Shown here: one piece after another, positions 1-8,562 of the stretch
Layout: every line of letters begins with the position of its first letter
Position numbering within the stretch: position 1 is the stretch's first letter
Assembly: GCA_012511975.1 (NCBI GenBank)
Contig: JAAZEZ010000048.1
Location: forward strand, 1 to 35,478
Source: Bacteroidales bacterium
Lineage (GTDB): Bacteria > Bacteroidota > Bacteroidia > Bacteroidales > UBA932
DNA: 35,478 bases
Direction of reading: 5' to 3'
Notes under the pieces: generated by a model
What the model saw: only the letters and a program-made list of their open reading frames with translations
Told to the model about the DNA's origin: nothing
Databases searched by the model: none
Made by a program: the position numbers and the translations under genes

Positions 1-399
1 ATAGAAATAATGTCCTTCGAGATGCAGTCCCAGCACCGGACTATTCTTCTCTGCCATCAATTTTTCAGTAGTGGCTACAGCAGCCCGGATCATAGGCATA
101 CTGGAGGAGGAGAGTGTCGGATAAATACTGGTTGTGCCATGCTGCATATGTGTGGCCACTGCTGTTCTGAAAGCCTCTTCTGTTCCTTCCATAAAGTCGC
201 GGCCGCCCCCACCGTGGCAGTGGAGTTCGATACCACCGGGAGTAATGTACATCCCTTTTGCATCGATGATTTTGGCACCGACTACAGGCCGGTCGCAATT
301 TGAAACTTCCAGAATCTTGTTATCACTAATGATGATGGAACCATCTTTGAGCCATCCTGATGGGGTATGAATAATACCGTTAATAATCTGAGTCAACAT
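1..399 (-). CDS. nagA: N-acetylglucosamine-6-phosphate deacetylase, N-terminal part (runs off the left edge)
   Basis: Reverse-strand translation from ATG at 399: MLTQIINGIIHTPSGWLKDGSIIISDNKILEVSNCDRPVVGAKIIDAKGMYITPGGIELHCHGGGGRDFMEGTEEAFRTAVATHMQHGTTSIYPTLSSSS; amidohydrolase HxH motif and NagA-like context. Absent from the ORF track because it is open at the edge. Confidence 0.85.
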   Translation of the reverse strand, partial: MLTQIINGIIHTPSGWLKDGSIIISDNKILEVSNCDRPVVGAKIIDAKGMYITPGGIELHCHGGGGRDFMEGTEEAFRTAVATHMQHGTTSIYPTLSSSSMPMIRAAVATTEKLMAEKNSPVLGLHLEGHYFY

Positions 400-402
400 A
401 TG

Positions 403-490
403 TGTAGTGGGTATGTAGTATGTAGTATGTAGTATGTAGTGGGTGTGTAGTGTGAAGTGGGTAGTTAGTTCTGAGTATTGAGTATTGAGA
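403..490. repeat. Low-complexity 7-bp tandem repeats: GTATGTA x4 (411-438) and GAGTATT x2 (473-486)
   Basis: Read directly from the sequence; lies between the prmC stop and the nagA start. Confidence 0.9.
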
Positions 491-570
491 GTTATGAGAT
501 TGTGTGTTATACAATATGTTGATTTTTGTGTTATATGTTAAATAAATCATAAAGATAACAAAAAATAACG

Positions 571-1440
571 CTACACCTTGTGGATATATTTTACAAATCG
601 ATTACATCCATTAATATCTTGAAGAACTACGGAATCGGGGCCGAAAAGAGCAGCCACTTCGCTTCCGAAACGTTCATTTATTTCAAAATAACAGATGCCT
701 CCCTCCCGCAAAAGAACTCCCGCCCAAGAGTGCAGTGCCTTATAGAAGCGCAATGGGTCTTCATCGGGAACGAACAGCGCCATTTCAGGCTCATAGTCCA
801 GCACATTTGGGCGCATCTGCAACCGCTCGCTCTCAAGCACGTAAGGAGGATTGGAGACAATTATATCAAATTGTGGAAGACCCGCAGGAGGTACTCCCAG
901 CACATCTGCCCAAAAGAAAACAGGCCTACGTACCGAACCTTCCGCATTTTTCACTTTCTGCTTAGCTGCAATCTTAAGGACCTCATCGGAGATATCACAA
1001 CCAAATAACTGCGCCCCGGGCAGTTCCGCAGCCAACGACCAGGCAAGGCATCCCGAACCTGTTCCAATATCGAGAATATTGAATTCCTGCCCCTCATCAA
1101 GTCCTTTTTCTGACAGGTCATCGATAATCATTTCAAATAGCTCTCCTGTTTCGGGACGGGGAATTAGCACCCCTTCACGTACCTTGAACCGTCTTCCGCC
1201 AAACTCGGTAAAACCCAGTACATACTGAAGCGGACGCCATTTGAGCAATTCAGTCATTGCTTTATCCAACTTTTGCTGTTCGGTATCGGAAATTTTCCTG
1301 TCGGGAACCGACAGATAGGCATATTCGGGCACCTCAAGACAGTAAGAAATCAGCCTGACAGCCATTGACTTGGCCTCAGCCTCCGGATAGAGTTCTGAAA
1401 GATCCTTTGCAGCTTTGTCTACAAACCCTTTTAGAGTCAT
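571..1440 (-). CDS. prmC: Release factor glutamine methyltransferase (N5-glutamine methyltransferase)
   Basis: 289 aa; LDIGTGSGCLAWSLA SAM-binding motif and NPPYV catalytic motif. Confidence 0.93.
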   Translation of the reverse strand: MTLKGFVDKAAKDLSELYPEAEAKSMAVRLISYCLEVPEYAYLSVPDRKISDTEQQKLDKAMTELLKWRPLQYVLGFTEFGGRRFKVREGVLIPRPETGELFEMIIDDLSEKGLDEGQEFNILDIGTGSGCLAWSLAAELPGAQLFGCDISDEVLKIAAKQKVKNAEGSVRRPVFFWADVLGVPPAGLPQFDIIVSNPPYVLESERLQMRPNVLDYEPEMALFVPDEDPLRFYKALHSWAGVLLREGGICYFEINERFGSEVAALFGPDSVVLQDINGCNRFVKYIHKV

Positions 1441-1458
1441 ATTATTGAAGAGAAATAA

Positions 1459-2469
1459 TCAGGTAATATCTGCGATACCGGTGATAACCTGCATCATATC
1501 CAACCCTGCAGCACGTATCTGCTGAGGTACCAGACTCATTGCAGTCATTCCTGGTACGGTGTTAAGTTCCAGAAAGACCACACTGCCATCATCGCAGAGA
1601 AAATAGTCAACCCTTACTATACCTCTGCAGCCAAGACAATCGTAGATATTGCGTGTAATGGTCGAAATCTCCTCCACCTTAACAGGATCGATATCCGCAG
1701 GACAGATTTCATCGCTAAGACCATTGTACTTGGCCTCGTAATCAAAAAAGGTATTGTGGGGAATAATCTCGGTCACAGGCAACGCCACTATCTTTTCGCC
1801 ATCCATATATGCACCCTGAGTTATCTCACGCCCGCTAATGTATGTCTCCACCAATACTGTATCACTGTGTCTGAATGCCAGCTTTACCGCCTCCTCCAGC
1901 TCTTCCTCCTTCAAAACCTTGCTGACACCAAAACTGCTGCCTCCGGAACAGGGTTTGACAAACAGAGGTAACCCAAGTTTCTCCACAATCTTTTTCACTG
2001 AAAACTCTTTTCCTTTTCTCAAGCAGACATCCGGAGCTAACTTAAATCCGAACTCTCTTAACAGGACCTTGCATATCTGTTTGTCAAAAGCTGAAGCCGA
2101 AACTGCCGAAAAAGAGGTAGTAAAGGGTACTCCCATCATCTCAAGATATCCCTGAAGCACTCCGTTTTCTCCAGGAGTACCGTGAATCATTATCATCGCA
2201 AGGTCAAACTTTATCTTTTCCCCTTGCAGAGTAAAGGAAAAATCATTTTTATCCACCTGGGTCAAGAGAGTCATACCTGCTTCAGGATTCGATTCAGTAC
2301 CCTCTCCGGAAACCTCTACTACCTGCCAGGAGGCGCCTTTCAGGAGCACATGATACACATTGTATTTTGAGCGGTCGATATAGCGGGAAACATTACGGCC
2401 ACTCAGAATGGATATTCCAACCTCAGCAGAGTCTCCGCCATATATGAGTGCAAGATTACGCTTTGTCAT
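1459..2469 (-). CDS. ddl: D-alanine--D-alanine ligase
   Basis: 336 aa; ATP-grasp features (KPCSGGSSFGVSKV, GCRGIVRVDYF, LELNTVPGMTAMSLVPQ). Confidence 0.95.
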   Translation of the reverse strand: MTKRNLALIYGGDSAEVGISILSGRNVSRYIDRSKYNVYHVLLKGASWQVVEVSGEGTESNPEAGMTLLTQVDKNDFSFTLQGEKIKFDLAMIMIHGTPGENGVLQGYLEMMGVPFTTSFSAVSASAFDKQICKVLLREFGFKLAPDVCLRKGKEFSVKKIVEKLGLPLFVKPCSGGSSFGVSKVLKEEELEEAVKLAFRHSDTVLVETYISGREITQGAYMDGEKIVALPVTEIIPHNTFFDYEAKYNGLSDEICPADIDPVKVEEISTITRNIYDCLGCRGIVRVDYFLCDDGSVVFLELNTVPGMTAMSLVPQQIRAAGLDMMQVITGIADIT

Positions 2470-2484
2470 AAAATGCGCGAATTA

Positions 2485-4857
2485 TCAGTTAAAAAAACCT
2501 TGATCGTCACCGGAAGCAGATATTTTGTCATTTGACAGGTCGCTATCATCTCCTGTGCAGGACAAATCCATGCTCCATCCCAGAGGGGGAACGAAAAGAT
2601 CCTCCGGACCTATGCTTATGCTCTCATCGCCATATACTTTCTGCATAAATATTCCCCATATCGGCAACGCCATATTAGATCCGGCACCATATGTCAAACC
2701 TTCAAAGTGTACCTGACGATCCTCAGCACCCACCCATACTCCGGCAGTCAGTTTCGGGGTAAAACCAACAAACCATCCGTCTGATTGGTCATTGGTGGTG
2801 CCGGTTTTACCTGCGATATTGTTGCCAAGACCATATTTCCAGCGGAGTCGACCGGCCGTACCCTCATTTACCACGCCCTGCATAAGATTGACCATAAGAT
2901 AGGCAGTAGGATCACTCAATGCCTCTTTTTTACGGGAAGAGAAATTGGCCAGAACATTACCTGACTTGTCTTCAATGCGATTGACCAACATCGGGGAGAC
3001 ATAGACTCCACGGCTGGGGAAAGTATTGAAAGCAGCTACCATTTCGTAGACGGAAATGTCACAAGAACCCACACAAAGCGAATAAACAGGATCAAGAAAC
3101 GAACTGATACCCATCTTACGACACATTTCCACCATGGCTTGGGGGCCGAACTGTTTCATCAGATAGGCAGAGATATTATTGGAACTGTGCGTCAGACCCC
3201 ATTTGAGTGTGACATTCTTACCTATGTGCTCCGCTCTGTCGGTACTCTTGGGGGTCCAGACTTCATCTCCTACTGGAAATGAATAAGGGATGTTGACCAC
3301 TTTGTCGCAGGGAGTAAAACCCTCCTGCATGGCAAGAGTATAAAGGAATGGTTTGATAACGGATCCCACCTGACGTTTGCCTTGTCGGGCATTATCATAT
3401 TTGAAATAGCGATAATCCGGCCCGCCTACATATGCTTTAACCTTACCGGTGTGCGGTTCTATCGCAATAAAGGCGGCACGAAGGAATGATTTATAATATT
3501 TGATGGAGTCATATGGGGTCATCAATGTGTCGATGTAACCGTTATCGTTCCAGGCGAAAAGGCGCATTTGAACCTTCTGTTTAAATGATTTGAGGATTTC
3601 CTCCTCGCTGACCTCTTCATTTTTCATTTCGCGGTAACGGTCACTCCACCTGATAGCCTGGTTCATCAGCATTTGAGTAATTTCAGGAGTTGCCTCCGCA
3701 GAGAAGGGGGCGTTAGGTTTACGTCTTAATTCATTGAAGAAAACCTTCTGCAGATCCTTGCCTAAATGCTCTTTTACAGCATCTTCCGCACATTGCTGCA
3801 TTCGGGAGTCTATGGTAGTGTAAATGCGAAGTCCATCCTTATCGAGGTTGTACTGAGTGCCGTCTGGCTTGAGATTTTTGTTGAGCCAGCCAAAAAGCGG
3901 ATCGTCCATCCAAAGGGTAGAATCTGCCGAATAGTCCTCCTTCTCTCTATAAGAAGAGGGTTTAGGCTCGTTTGCATTCATATAGCGACGGAGCATATCG
4001 CGGTAGTAAGAACCAAGTCCGGCATTGTGGTCCTGTTGCTGATATGAAAGCACAATAGGTATCTGTACTATGGAATCATACTGTGCAGAAGAGAGATAGT
4101 TATATTTTTCCATCTGCCTGAGTACGTGGTTGCGGCGTTTTAAAGAATTCTCCGGATTAATGGCAGGATTGTATCTGGTAGGTTTGTTCACCATTCCGAT
4201 CAGACAGGCACTCTCCTCGACTGTAAGGTCACTCACACCTTTGTCAAAGAATGTGAGGGCCGCCGATTTGATGCCATAGGCATTGCTGCCGAAGAAGATA
4301 GCATTGAGATACATCGTCACAATCTCATTCTTTGTGTAGTTGCGCTCTAGCTTTACCGCAGTAATCCACTCTTTTATCTTTATAGTAACAAGTTTGACAA
4401 ATTTACCGCCTGGGATGCGACTGGAAACTTCCTGGCGGGGATAGAGGGTCTTGGCAAGCTGCTGAGTAATGGTGCTGCCTCCACCCTGACTTTGATCTCC
4501 CATAATCAATGTTTTTACCACAACGCGGACAAGCCCCCTGAAGTCTATGCCCGAATGACGGCGGAAACGCGCATCTTCGGTGGAGATGGCAGCATCAACC
4601 AAGTGAGGCGGCAAATCTTCAAAGGCAACATATGAACGATTTTCTACGTGATAGGTATTTATGACCTTGCCATCTTCGGAAATTAGTTCCGTTGCAAGGT
4701 TGCTCTTGGGGTCTTCGAGCTCCTCAAACGAGGGAATATGTGCAAAAAAGGCCACGCCGGCGACCAGAAGTATGAAAAGTGCGATAGGTGTCAGCACAAT
4801 CCACCAAAACCACTTCAAAAACCTCTTCCGATTGACCGATTTCTTATTATTTGTCAT
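2485..4857 (-). CDS. Class A penicillin-binding protein (PBP1A-like bifunctional transglycosylase/transpeptidase)
   Basis: GT51 motifs (EDARFRRHSGID, GGSTITQQLAKTLYP) and transpeptidase motifs (THSSNN, GKTGTTND). Start set at the internal MTNNKKSVNRKRF; the 273-nt ORF-track extension runs through the topA promoter and start. Confidence 0.94.
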   Translation of the reverse strand: MTNNKKSVNRKRFLKWFWWIVLTPIALFILLVAGVAFFAHIPSFEELEDPKSNLATELISEDGKVINTYHVENRSYVAFEDLPPHLVDAAISTEDARFRRHSGIDFRGLVRVVVKTLIMGDQSQGGGSTITQQLAKTLYPRQEVSSRIPGGKFVKLVTIKIKEWITAVKLERNYTKNEIVTMYLNAIFFGSNAYGIKSAALTFFDKGVSDLTVEESACLIGMVNKPTRYNPAINPENSLKRRNHVLRQMEKYNYLSSAQYDSIVQIPIVLSYQQQDHNAGLGSYYRDMLRRYMNANEPKPSSYREKEDYSADSTLWMDDPLFGWLNKNLKPDGTQYNLDKDGLRIYTTIDSRMQQCAEDAVKEHLGKDLQKVFFNELRRKPNAPFSAEATPEITQMLMNQAIRWSDRYREMKNEEVSEEEILKSFKQKVQMRLFAWNDNGYIDTLMTPYDSIKYYKSFLRAAFIAIEPHTGKVKAYVGGPDYRYFKYDNARQGKRQVGSVIKPFLYTLAMQEGFTPCDKVVNIPYSFPVGDEVWTPKSTDRAEHIGKNVTLKWGLTHSSNNISAYLMKQFGPQAMVEMCRKMGISSFLDPVYSLCVGSCDISVYEMVAAFNTFPSRGVYVSPMLVNRIEDKSGNVLANFSSRKKEALSDPTAYLMVNLMQGVVNEGTAGRLRWKYGLGNNIAGKTGTTNDQSDGWFVGFTPKLTAGVWVGAEDRQVHFEGLTYGAGSNMALPIWGIFMQKVYGDESISIGPEDLFVPPLGWSMDLSCTGDDSDLSNDKISASGDDQGFFN

Positions 4858-4879
4858 AAACAAAAATGATTGGACGGTG

Positions 4880-4887
4880 CAAAAATA
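4880..4887 (-). promoter_or_regulatory. Bacteroidota-type -7 element (TATTTTTG) for the class A PBP gene
   Basis: CAAAAATA on +, i.e. TATTTTTG on -, matches TAnnTTTG; 23 nt upstream of the PBP start. No clear -33 element. Confidence 0.45.
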
Positions 4888-4957
4888 GCAATTAAAATTT
4901 GGATAATTGGTTTCTTTATCCCTTACTTTGCATTTCAGTTTGAAAAGAATAAGGAAT

Positions 4958-7264
4958 ATGGGAGAGAATCTGGTAATTGTTGAGTCGCCTGCCAAGGCAA
5001 AGACCATTGAAAAATTTTTGGGAAAAGGTTTTACGGTAAAGTCCAGCTTCGGACATATACGGGATCTAAAGAAAAAAGATCTTGGAATTGACATTGAAAA
5101 TGGTTTTGAACCCCAGTATGAAGTACCCAAGGATAAGAAAAAAGTGGTCTCCGACCTGGCCGCCGCCGCAAAAAAAGCTGATACGGTGTGGCTCGCATCA
5201 GATGAAGACCGCGAAGGGGAGGCTATTGCCTGGCATCTGCTGCAAACATTGAATATTCCGGCAGAAAAAAGTCGCCGTATCGTCTTTCATGAGATTACGA
5301 AGAATGCCATACTGAATGCCATAGATAATCCCCGTGACATCGATTCCAACCTCGTTATGGCTCAGCAAGCCCGCAGTGTATTGGATCGTTTGGTGGGATT
5401 TGAACTCTCACCTATCCTCTGGAAAAAGATCCAACCCAAACTTTCCGCCGGACGCGTCCAGTCGGTAGCACTGAGGTTGATTGTGGATAGAGAGAGAGAA
5501 ATTTCTTCATTTGAGGCCCAGCCTTACTTCAGGGTAGAGGGAATATTCATCCCTGAAGGATCCGATACACGCATTAAAGGCGTTCTTGACAAAAGATTCT
5601 CTACTATTGAGGAGGCCAAGGCATTCCTCGAACGGTGCAAAGGATACTCTTTTGATATTTCCTCGATAGAGAAAAAGGAGATAACCCGTACTCCTGCGCC
5701 TCCCTTTACCACATCGGCGCTCCAGCAGGAGGCCTCCAGAAAACTGGGATTCTCGGTAAGCCAGACGATGGTCATTGCACAACGACTCTACGAGAGCGGA
5801 CTCATCACCTATATGCGTACCGACTCAACCAACCTTTCCTCTATGGCGCTTGGTACTGCAAAAGAGACCATTACCTCGATGTATGGTGAGGAATACTCTC
5901 AACCTCGCAACTATAAAACAAAAAGTAAAGGGGCCCAGGAAGCACACGAGGCTATTCGCCCCACCTATATTTCCAATACCTCAATTGAAGGCAATGCCAA
6001 CGAAAAGAGACTCTATGCGCTGATCTGGAAGAGGACAATTGCCTCTCAAATGGCTGACGCCCGTCTGGAGAAGACCGACATTACCATCTCAGGAGAGCGT
6101 ATCAGTGAAAAGTTCATTGTACAGGGCGAACAAATCATATTTGACGGATTCCTAAAGGTATACATCGAAGGACGCGACGATGAGGATGAGAATGAAAAGG
6201 CCACTCTGCTGCCCCATCTCACCATCGGACAGAAGATGACTGACGAGAGCATAACTGCTACTGAAAAATTTACTAAGCAACCGCAGCGCTATAGCGAAGC
6301 AAGTCTGGTTAGAAAACTTGAGGAACTCGGTATAGGCCGCCCCTCAACATATGCACCAACTATCTCCACTATCCTCCAGAGAGGCTATGTCATCAAGGCT
6401 GACAAACCGGGCACTCCCAGGGATTACCGAGAGATCACCCTCAGTAAAGGTATCATATCTTCTACAATTAAGAAGGAAGTTGTCGGTCGCGAAAAAAACA
6501 GACTCTGCCCTGAAAACATCGGAATGGTAGTGACTGACTTCCTTTCAGAAAATTTCCCTGATATTCTCGACTATGGTTTTACAGCTAAGGTGGAGGCCGA
6601 TTTTGACAATATCGCTAAAGGTCTTCTGGTTTGGAATGAAGTCATCAGCGACTTTTACGAACCTTTCCACGAAAAGGTCACCAATGCACTTGAGGAGAGG
6701 ACCTATACCAATATGGAAAAACATCTCGGTATCGACCCCGCCACCGGAAAACCGGTCACGGCACGCATGGGACGCTTCGGTCCGCTGGTACAGAGAGGCA
6801 GCAATGAGGACCCTGATAAACAATTTGTAAGCCTGAAGAGGGGGCAGTTGATAGAGGAAATCACTCTCGGGGATGCACTCCAACTTCTTAAACTCCCTCG
6901 CACTATCGGTGAACATAAAGGAAAAGTTGTTACGACAGCCATTGGCCGTTACGGACCCTACATAAAAATAGGCTCGACAAAAGAAGACTCCACATTTATC
7001 TCTCTGCCCAAGGAACTTGACCCCTATACAGTAACTATGGATGATGCTGTAAAACTGATTACAGAACATACACGAAAGGAGAGTCAAAAACAGATAGCTG
7101 AATTTCCGGAGCACAAGATACAGATACTGAACGGTCGTTACGGACCCTACATAAAACAGGGAAAAAACAACTACAGAATTCCTCGTGGTACCGATCCGTC
7201 CACTCTAGATGTTACTGATTGTCTGGCAATTATAGAGAAAGAGGATGCAAAAAAATCAAAATAG
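4958..7264 (+). CDS. topA: DNA topoisomerase I
   Basis: MGENLVIVESPAKAKTIEKFLG start; LITYMRTDSTNLS active-site motif; C-terminal GRYGPYIK repeats. ORF-track start at 4907 is judged too far upstream. Confidence 0.96.
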   Translation: MGENLVIVESPAKAKTIEKFLGKGFTVKSSFGHIRDLKKKDLGIDIENGFEPQYEVPKDKKKVVSDLAAAAKKADTVWLASDEDREGEAIAWHLLQTLNIPAEKSRRIVFHEITKNAILNAIDNPRDIDSNLVMAQQARSVLDRLVGFELSPILWKKIQPKLSAGRVQSVALRLIVDREREISSFEAQPYFRVEGIFIPEGSDTRIKGVLDKRFSTIEEAKAFLERCKGYSFDISSIEKKEITRTPAPPFTTSALQQEASRKLGFSVSQTMVIAQRLYESGLITYMRTDSTNLSSMALGTAKETITSMYGEEYSQPRNYKTKSKGAQEAHEAIRPTYISNTSIEGNANEKRLYALIWKRTIASQMADARLEKTDITISGERISEKFIVQGEQIIFDGFLKVYIEGRDDEDENEKATLLPHLTIGQKMTDESITATEKFTKQPQRYSEASLVRKLEELGIGRPSTYAPTISTILQRGYVIKADKPGTPRDYREITLSKGIISSTIKKEVVGREKNRLCPENIGMVVTDFLSENFPDILDYGFTAKVEADFDNIAKGLLVWNEVISDFYEPFHEKVTNALEERTYTNMEKHLGIDPATGKPVTARMGRFGPLVQRGSNEDPDKQFVSLKRGQLIEEITLGDALQLLKLPRTIGEHKGKVVTTAIGRYGPYIKIGSTKEDSTFISLPKELDPYTVTMDDAVKLITEHTRKESQKQIAEFPEHKIQILNGRYGPYIKQGKNNYRIPRGTDPSTLDVTDCLAIIEKEDAKKSK

Positions 7265-7280
7265 GTTACAATTTGTAACC
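7264..7280. promoter_or_regulatory. Perfect palindrome GGTTACAA-T-TTGTAACC, candidate operator
   Basis: 8-bp arms with a 1-nt centre; overlaps the candidate -33 TTTG (7272-7275) upstream of the Lrp/AsnC gene. Confidence 0.6.
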
Positions 7281-7305
7281 AACATATGATTTTTTTGTAT
7301 ATTTG
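7272..7305 (+). promoter_or_regulatory. Bacteroidota-type promoter of the Lrp/AsnC gene
   Basis: TTTG (7272-7275), about 22 nt, then TATATTTG (7298-7305), matching TAnnTTTG. Confidence 0.6.
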
Positions 7306-7322
7306 TGCCCAAAAGCACGATT

Positions 7323-7811
7323 ATGACTACTTACCAAATTGATCATATAGATCAGAAAATTCTCTCATTTCTGGTCAAAAATGCGAGAATGCCTTTTCTT
7401 GAGATAGCACGCGAGTGCGGAGTATCCGGGGCAGCCATACACCAGAGAGTTAAAAAAATGGAAAGCATGGGAATCATCACCGGTTCCACTCTATTAGTCA
7501 AACCTAAGGCTCTTGGACTTAATGTTTGCGCCTTTGTTGGGGTTTCCCTCTCCCAGGCCAACAGTTATCCGCAGGTCGTTGAGGCTCTCAAGGAGATGTC
7601 GGAAGTTGTAGAGTGCCATTTCATAACAGGTAACCACGCACTTTTACTCAAAATATACTGCTTTGACCATGACCATTTGATGGAGATTCTGGTCAACACT
7701 ATCCAGAATATTCCCAGCGTTATGAAGACTGAAACCTGGGTATCTCTTGATCAGGCGATCGAACGTCAGGTATGGGTAAAGGACTATCCTAACGCTTCTC
7801 CCGGAAAATAG
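7323..7811 (+). CDS. Lrp/AsnC family transcriptional regulator
   Basis: N-terminal HTH (IDQKILSFLVKNARMPFLEIARECGVSGAAIHQRVKKMESMGIITG) plus a RAM-like domain (VVECHFITGNHALLLKIYCFDHDHLMEIL). Start moved to ATG 7323 because the GTG at 7305 lies in the promoter. Confidence 0.92.
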   Translation: MTTYQIDHIDQKILSFLVKNARMPFLEIARECGVSGAAIHQRVKKMESMGIITGSTLLVKPKALGLNVCAFVGVSLSQANSYPQVVEALKEMSEVVECHFITGNHALLLKIYCFDHDHLMEILVNTIQNIPSVMKTETWVSLDQAIERQVWVKDYPNASPGK

Positions 7812-8469
7812 CCTGTGCTACTGCCAGATCTTCAGGAGTAGTAATCTTTATATTGCTGCTCAGGCCCTCACAGAGTGATACTTTGTGCCCCAGATATTCT
7901 ACTACCGAGGCATCGTCGGTAAAAAGGGGGTTATAGGGTTGAGAATAGGCTTCCTTAAGCAATTCCGAATGGAACATCTGAGGAGTCTGCACCAGACGAT
8001 AACGGGAGCGATCTACCGCTGTCGATGTTCCTTCAGATCCAATTTCGCGTAGCGACTCCACAGGTTGGATTACAGGCACCAGTGCTTCGCACTCCTCCAT
8101 TTTTTCGAACATTGACCTTATAAAATCCGATGTAACAAAGGGACGGACTCCATCATGAACTGCCACAATTACTCCATCCGGAACATACTTAAGAGCATTC
8201 TGCACGGAATGAAATCTTGTAATGCCGCCGGACGGCATGATATAGCGCCCTAAAAAACCGGTACGGTTACAATACTCCTTCCAGTACTCCTTCTCTCCGG
8301 AAGGCAACACCACGATGATATTGATGTCATCAAAACTCTCCATAAAGCGTTCAATGGTGTGTCTGAGAATTGGTTTCCCCTCAATCTCAATGAATTGTTT
8401 GGGGATATCGTATCCCATTCTCGACCCCAGTCCACCGGCGAGTATTATGGCATAATAGCGTCTATTCAT
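7789..8469 (-). CDS. ispD: 2-C-methyl-D-erythritol 4-phosphate cytidylyltransferase
   Basis: IILAGGLGSRMGYDIPKQF nucleotidyltransferase motif; VAVHDGVRPFV; VQTPQMFHSELL. Confidence 0.95.
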   Translation of the reverse strand: MNRRYYAIILAGGLGSRMGYDIPKQFIEIEGKPILRHTIERFMESFDDINIIVVLPSGEKEYWKEYCNRTGFLGRYIMPSGGITRFHSVQNALKYVPDGVIVAVHDGVRPFVTSDFIRSMFEKMEECEALVPVIQPVESLREIGSEGTSTAVDRSRYRLVQTPQMFHSELLKEAYSQPYNPLFTDDASVVEYLGHKVSLCEGLSSNIKITTPEDLAVAQAIFREKR

Positions 8470-8520
8470 TTCCTTTAAAAATTATACTACAAAAATAGCC
8501 GAAAATCCCGTTATTATTAC

Positions 8521-8528
8521 TAAATTTG
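8521..8528 (+). promoter_or_regulatory. -7 element TAAATTTG for purH
   Basis: Exact TAnnTTTG match 35 nt upstream of the purH ATG. Confidence 0.45.
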
Positions 8529-8562
8529 CTTGATATTTTCAACTTAATCTATTTGCCTGTAA

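Noticed and set aside
10-370. Small ORFs on both strands at the left edge (10-303, 65-298, 90-278, 134-370)
   Set aside because: They lie in other frames of the open nagA reading frame, which has clear family motifs.
403-490. CRISPR-like array
   Set aside because: Units are contiguous 7-mers without spacers; this is a simple tandem repeat.
6545-7114. 189-aa antisense ORF inside topA
   Set aside because: Fully antisense to conserved topA sequence; no start context or recognisable domain.
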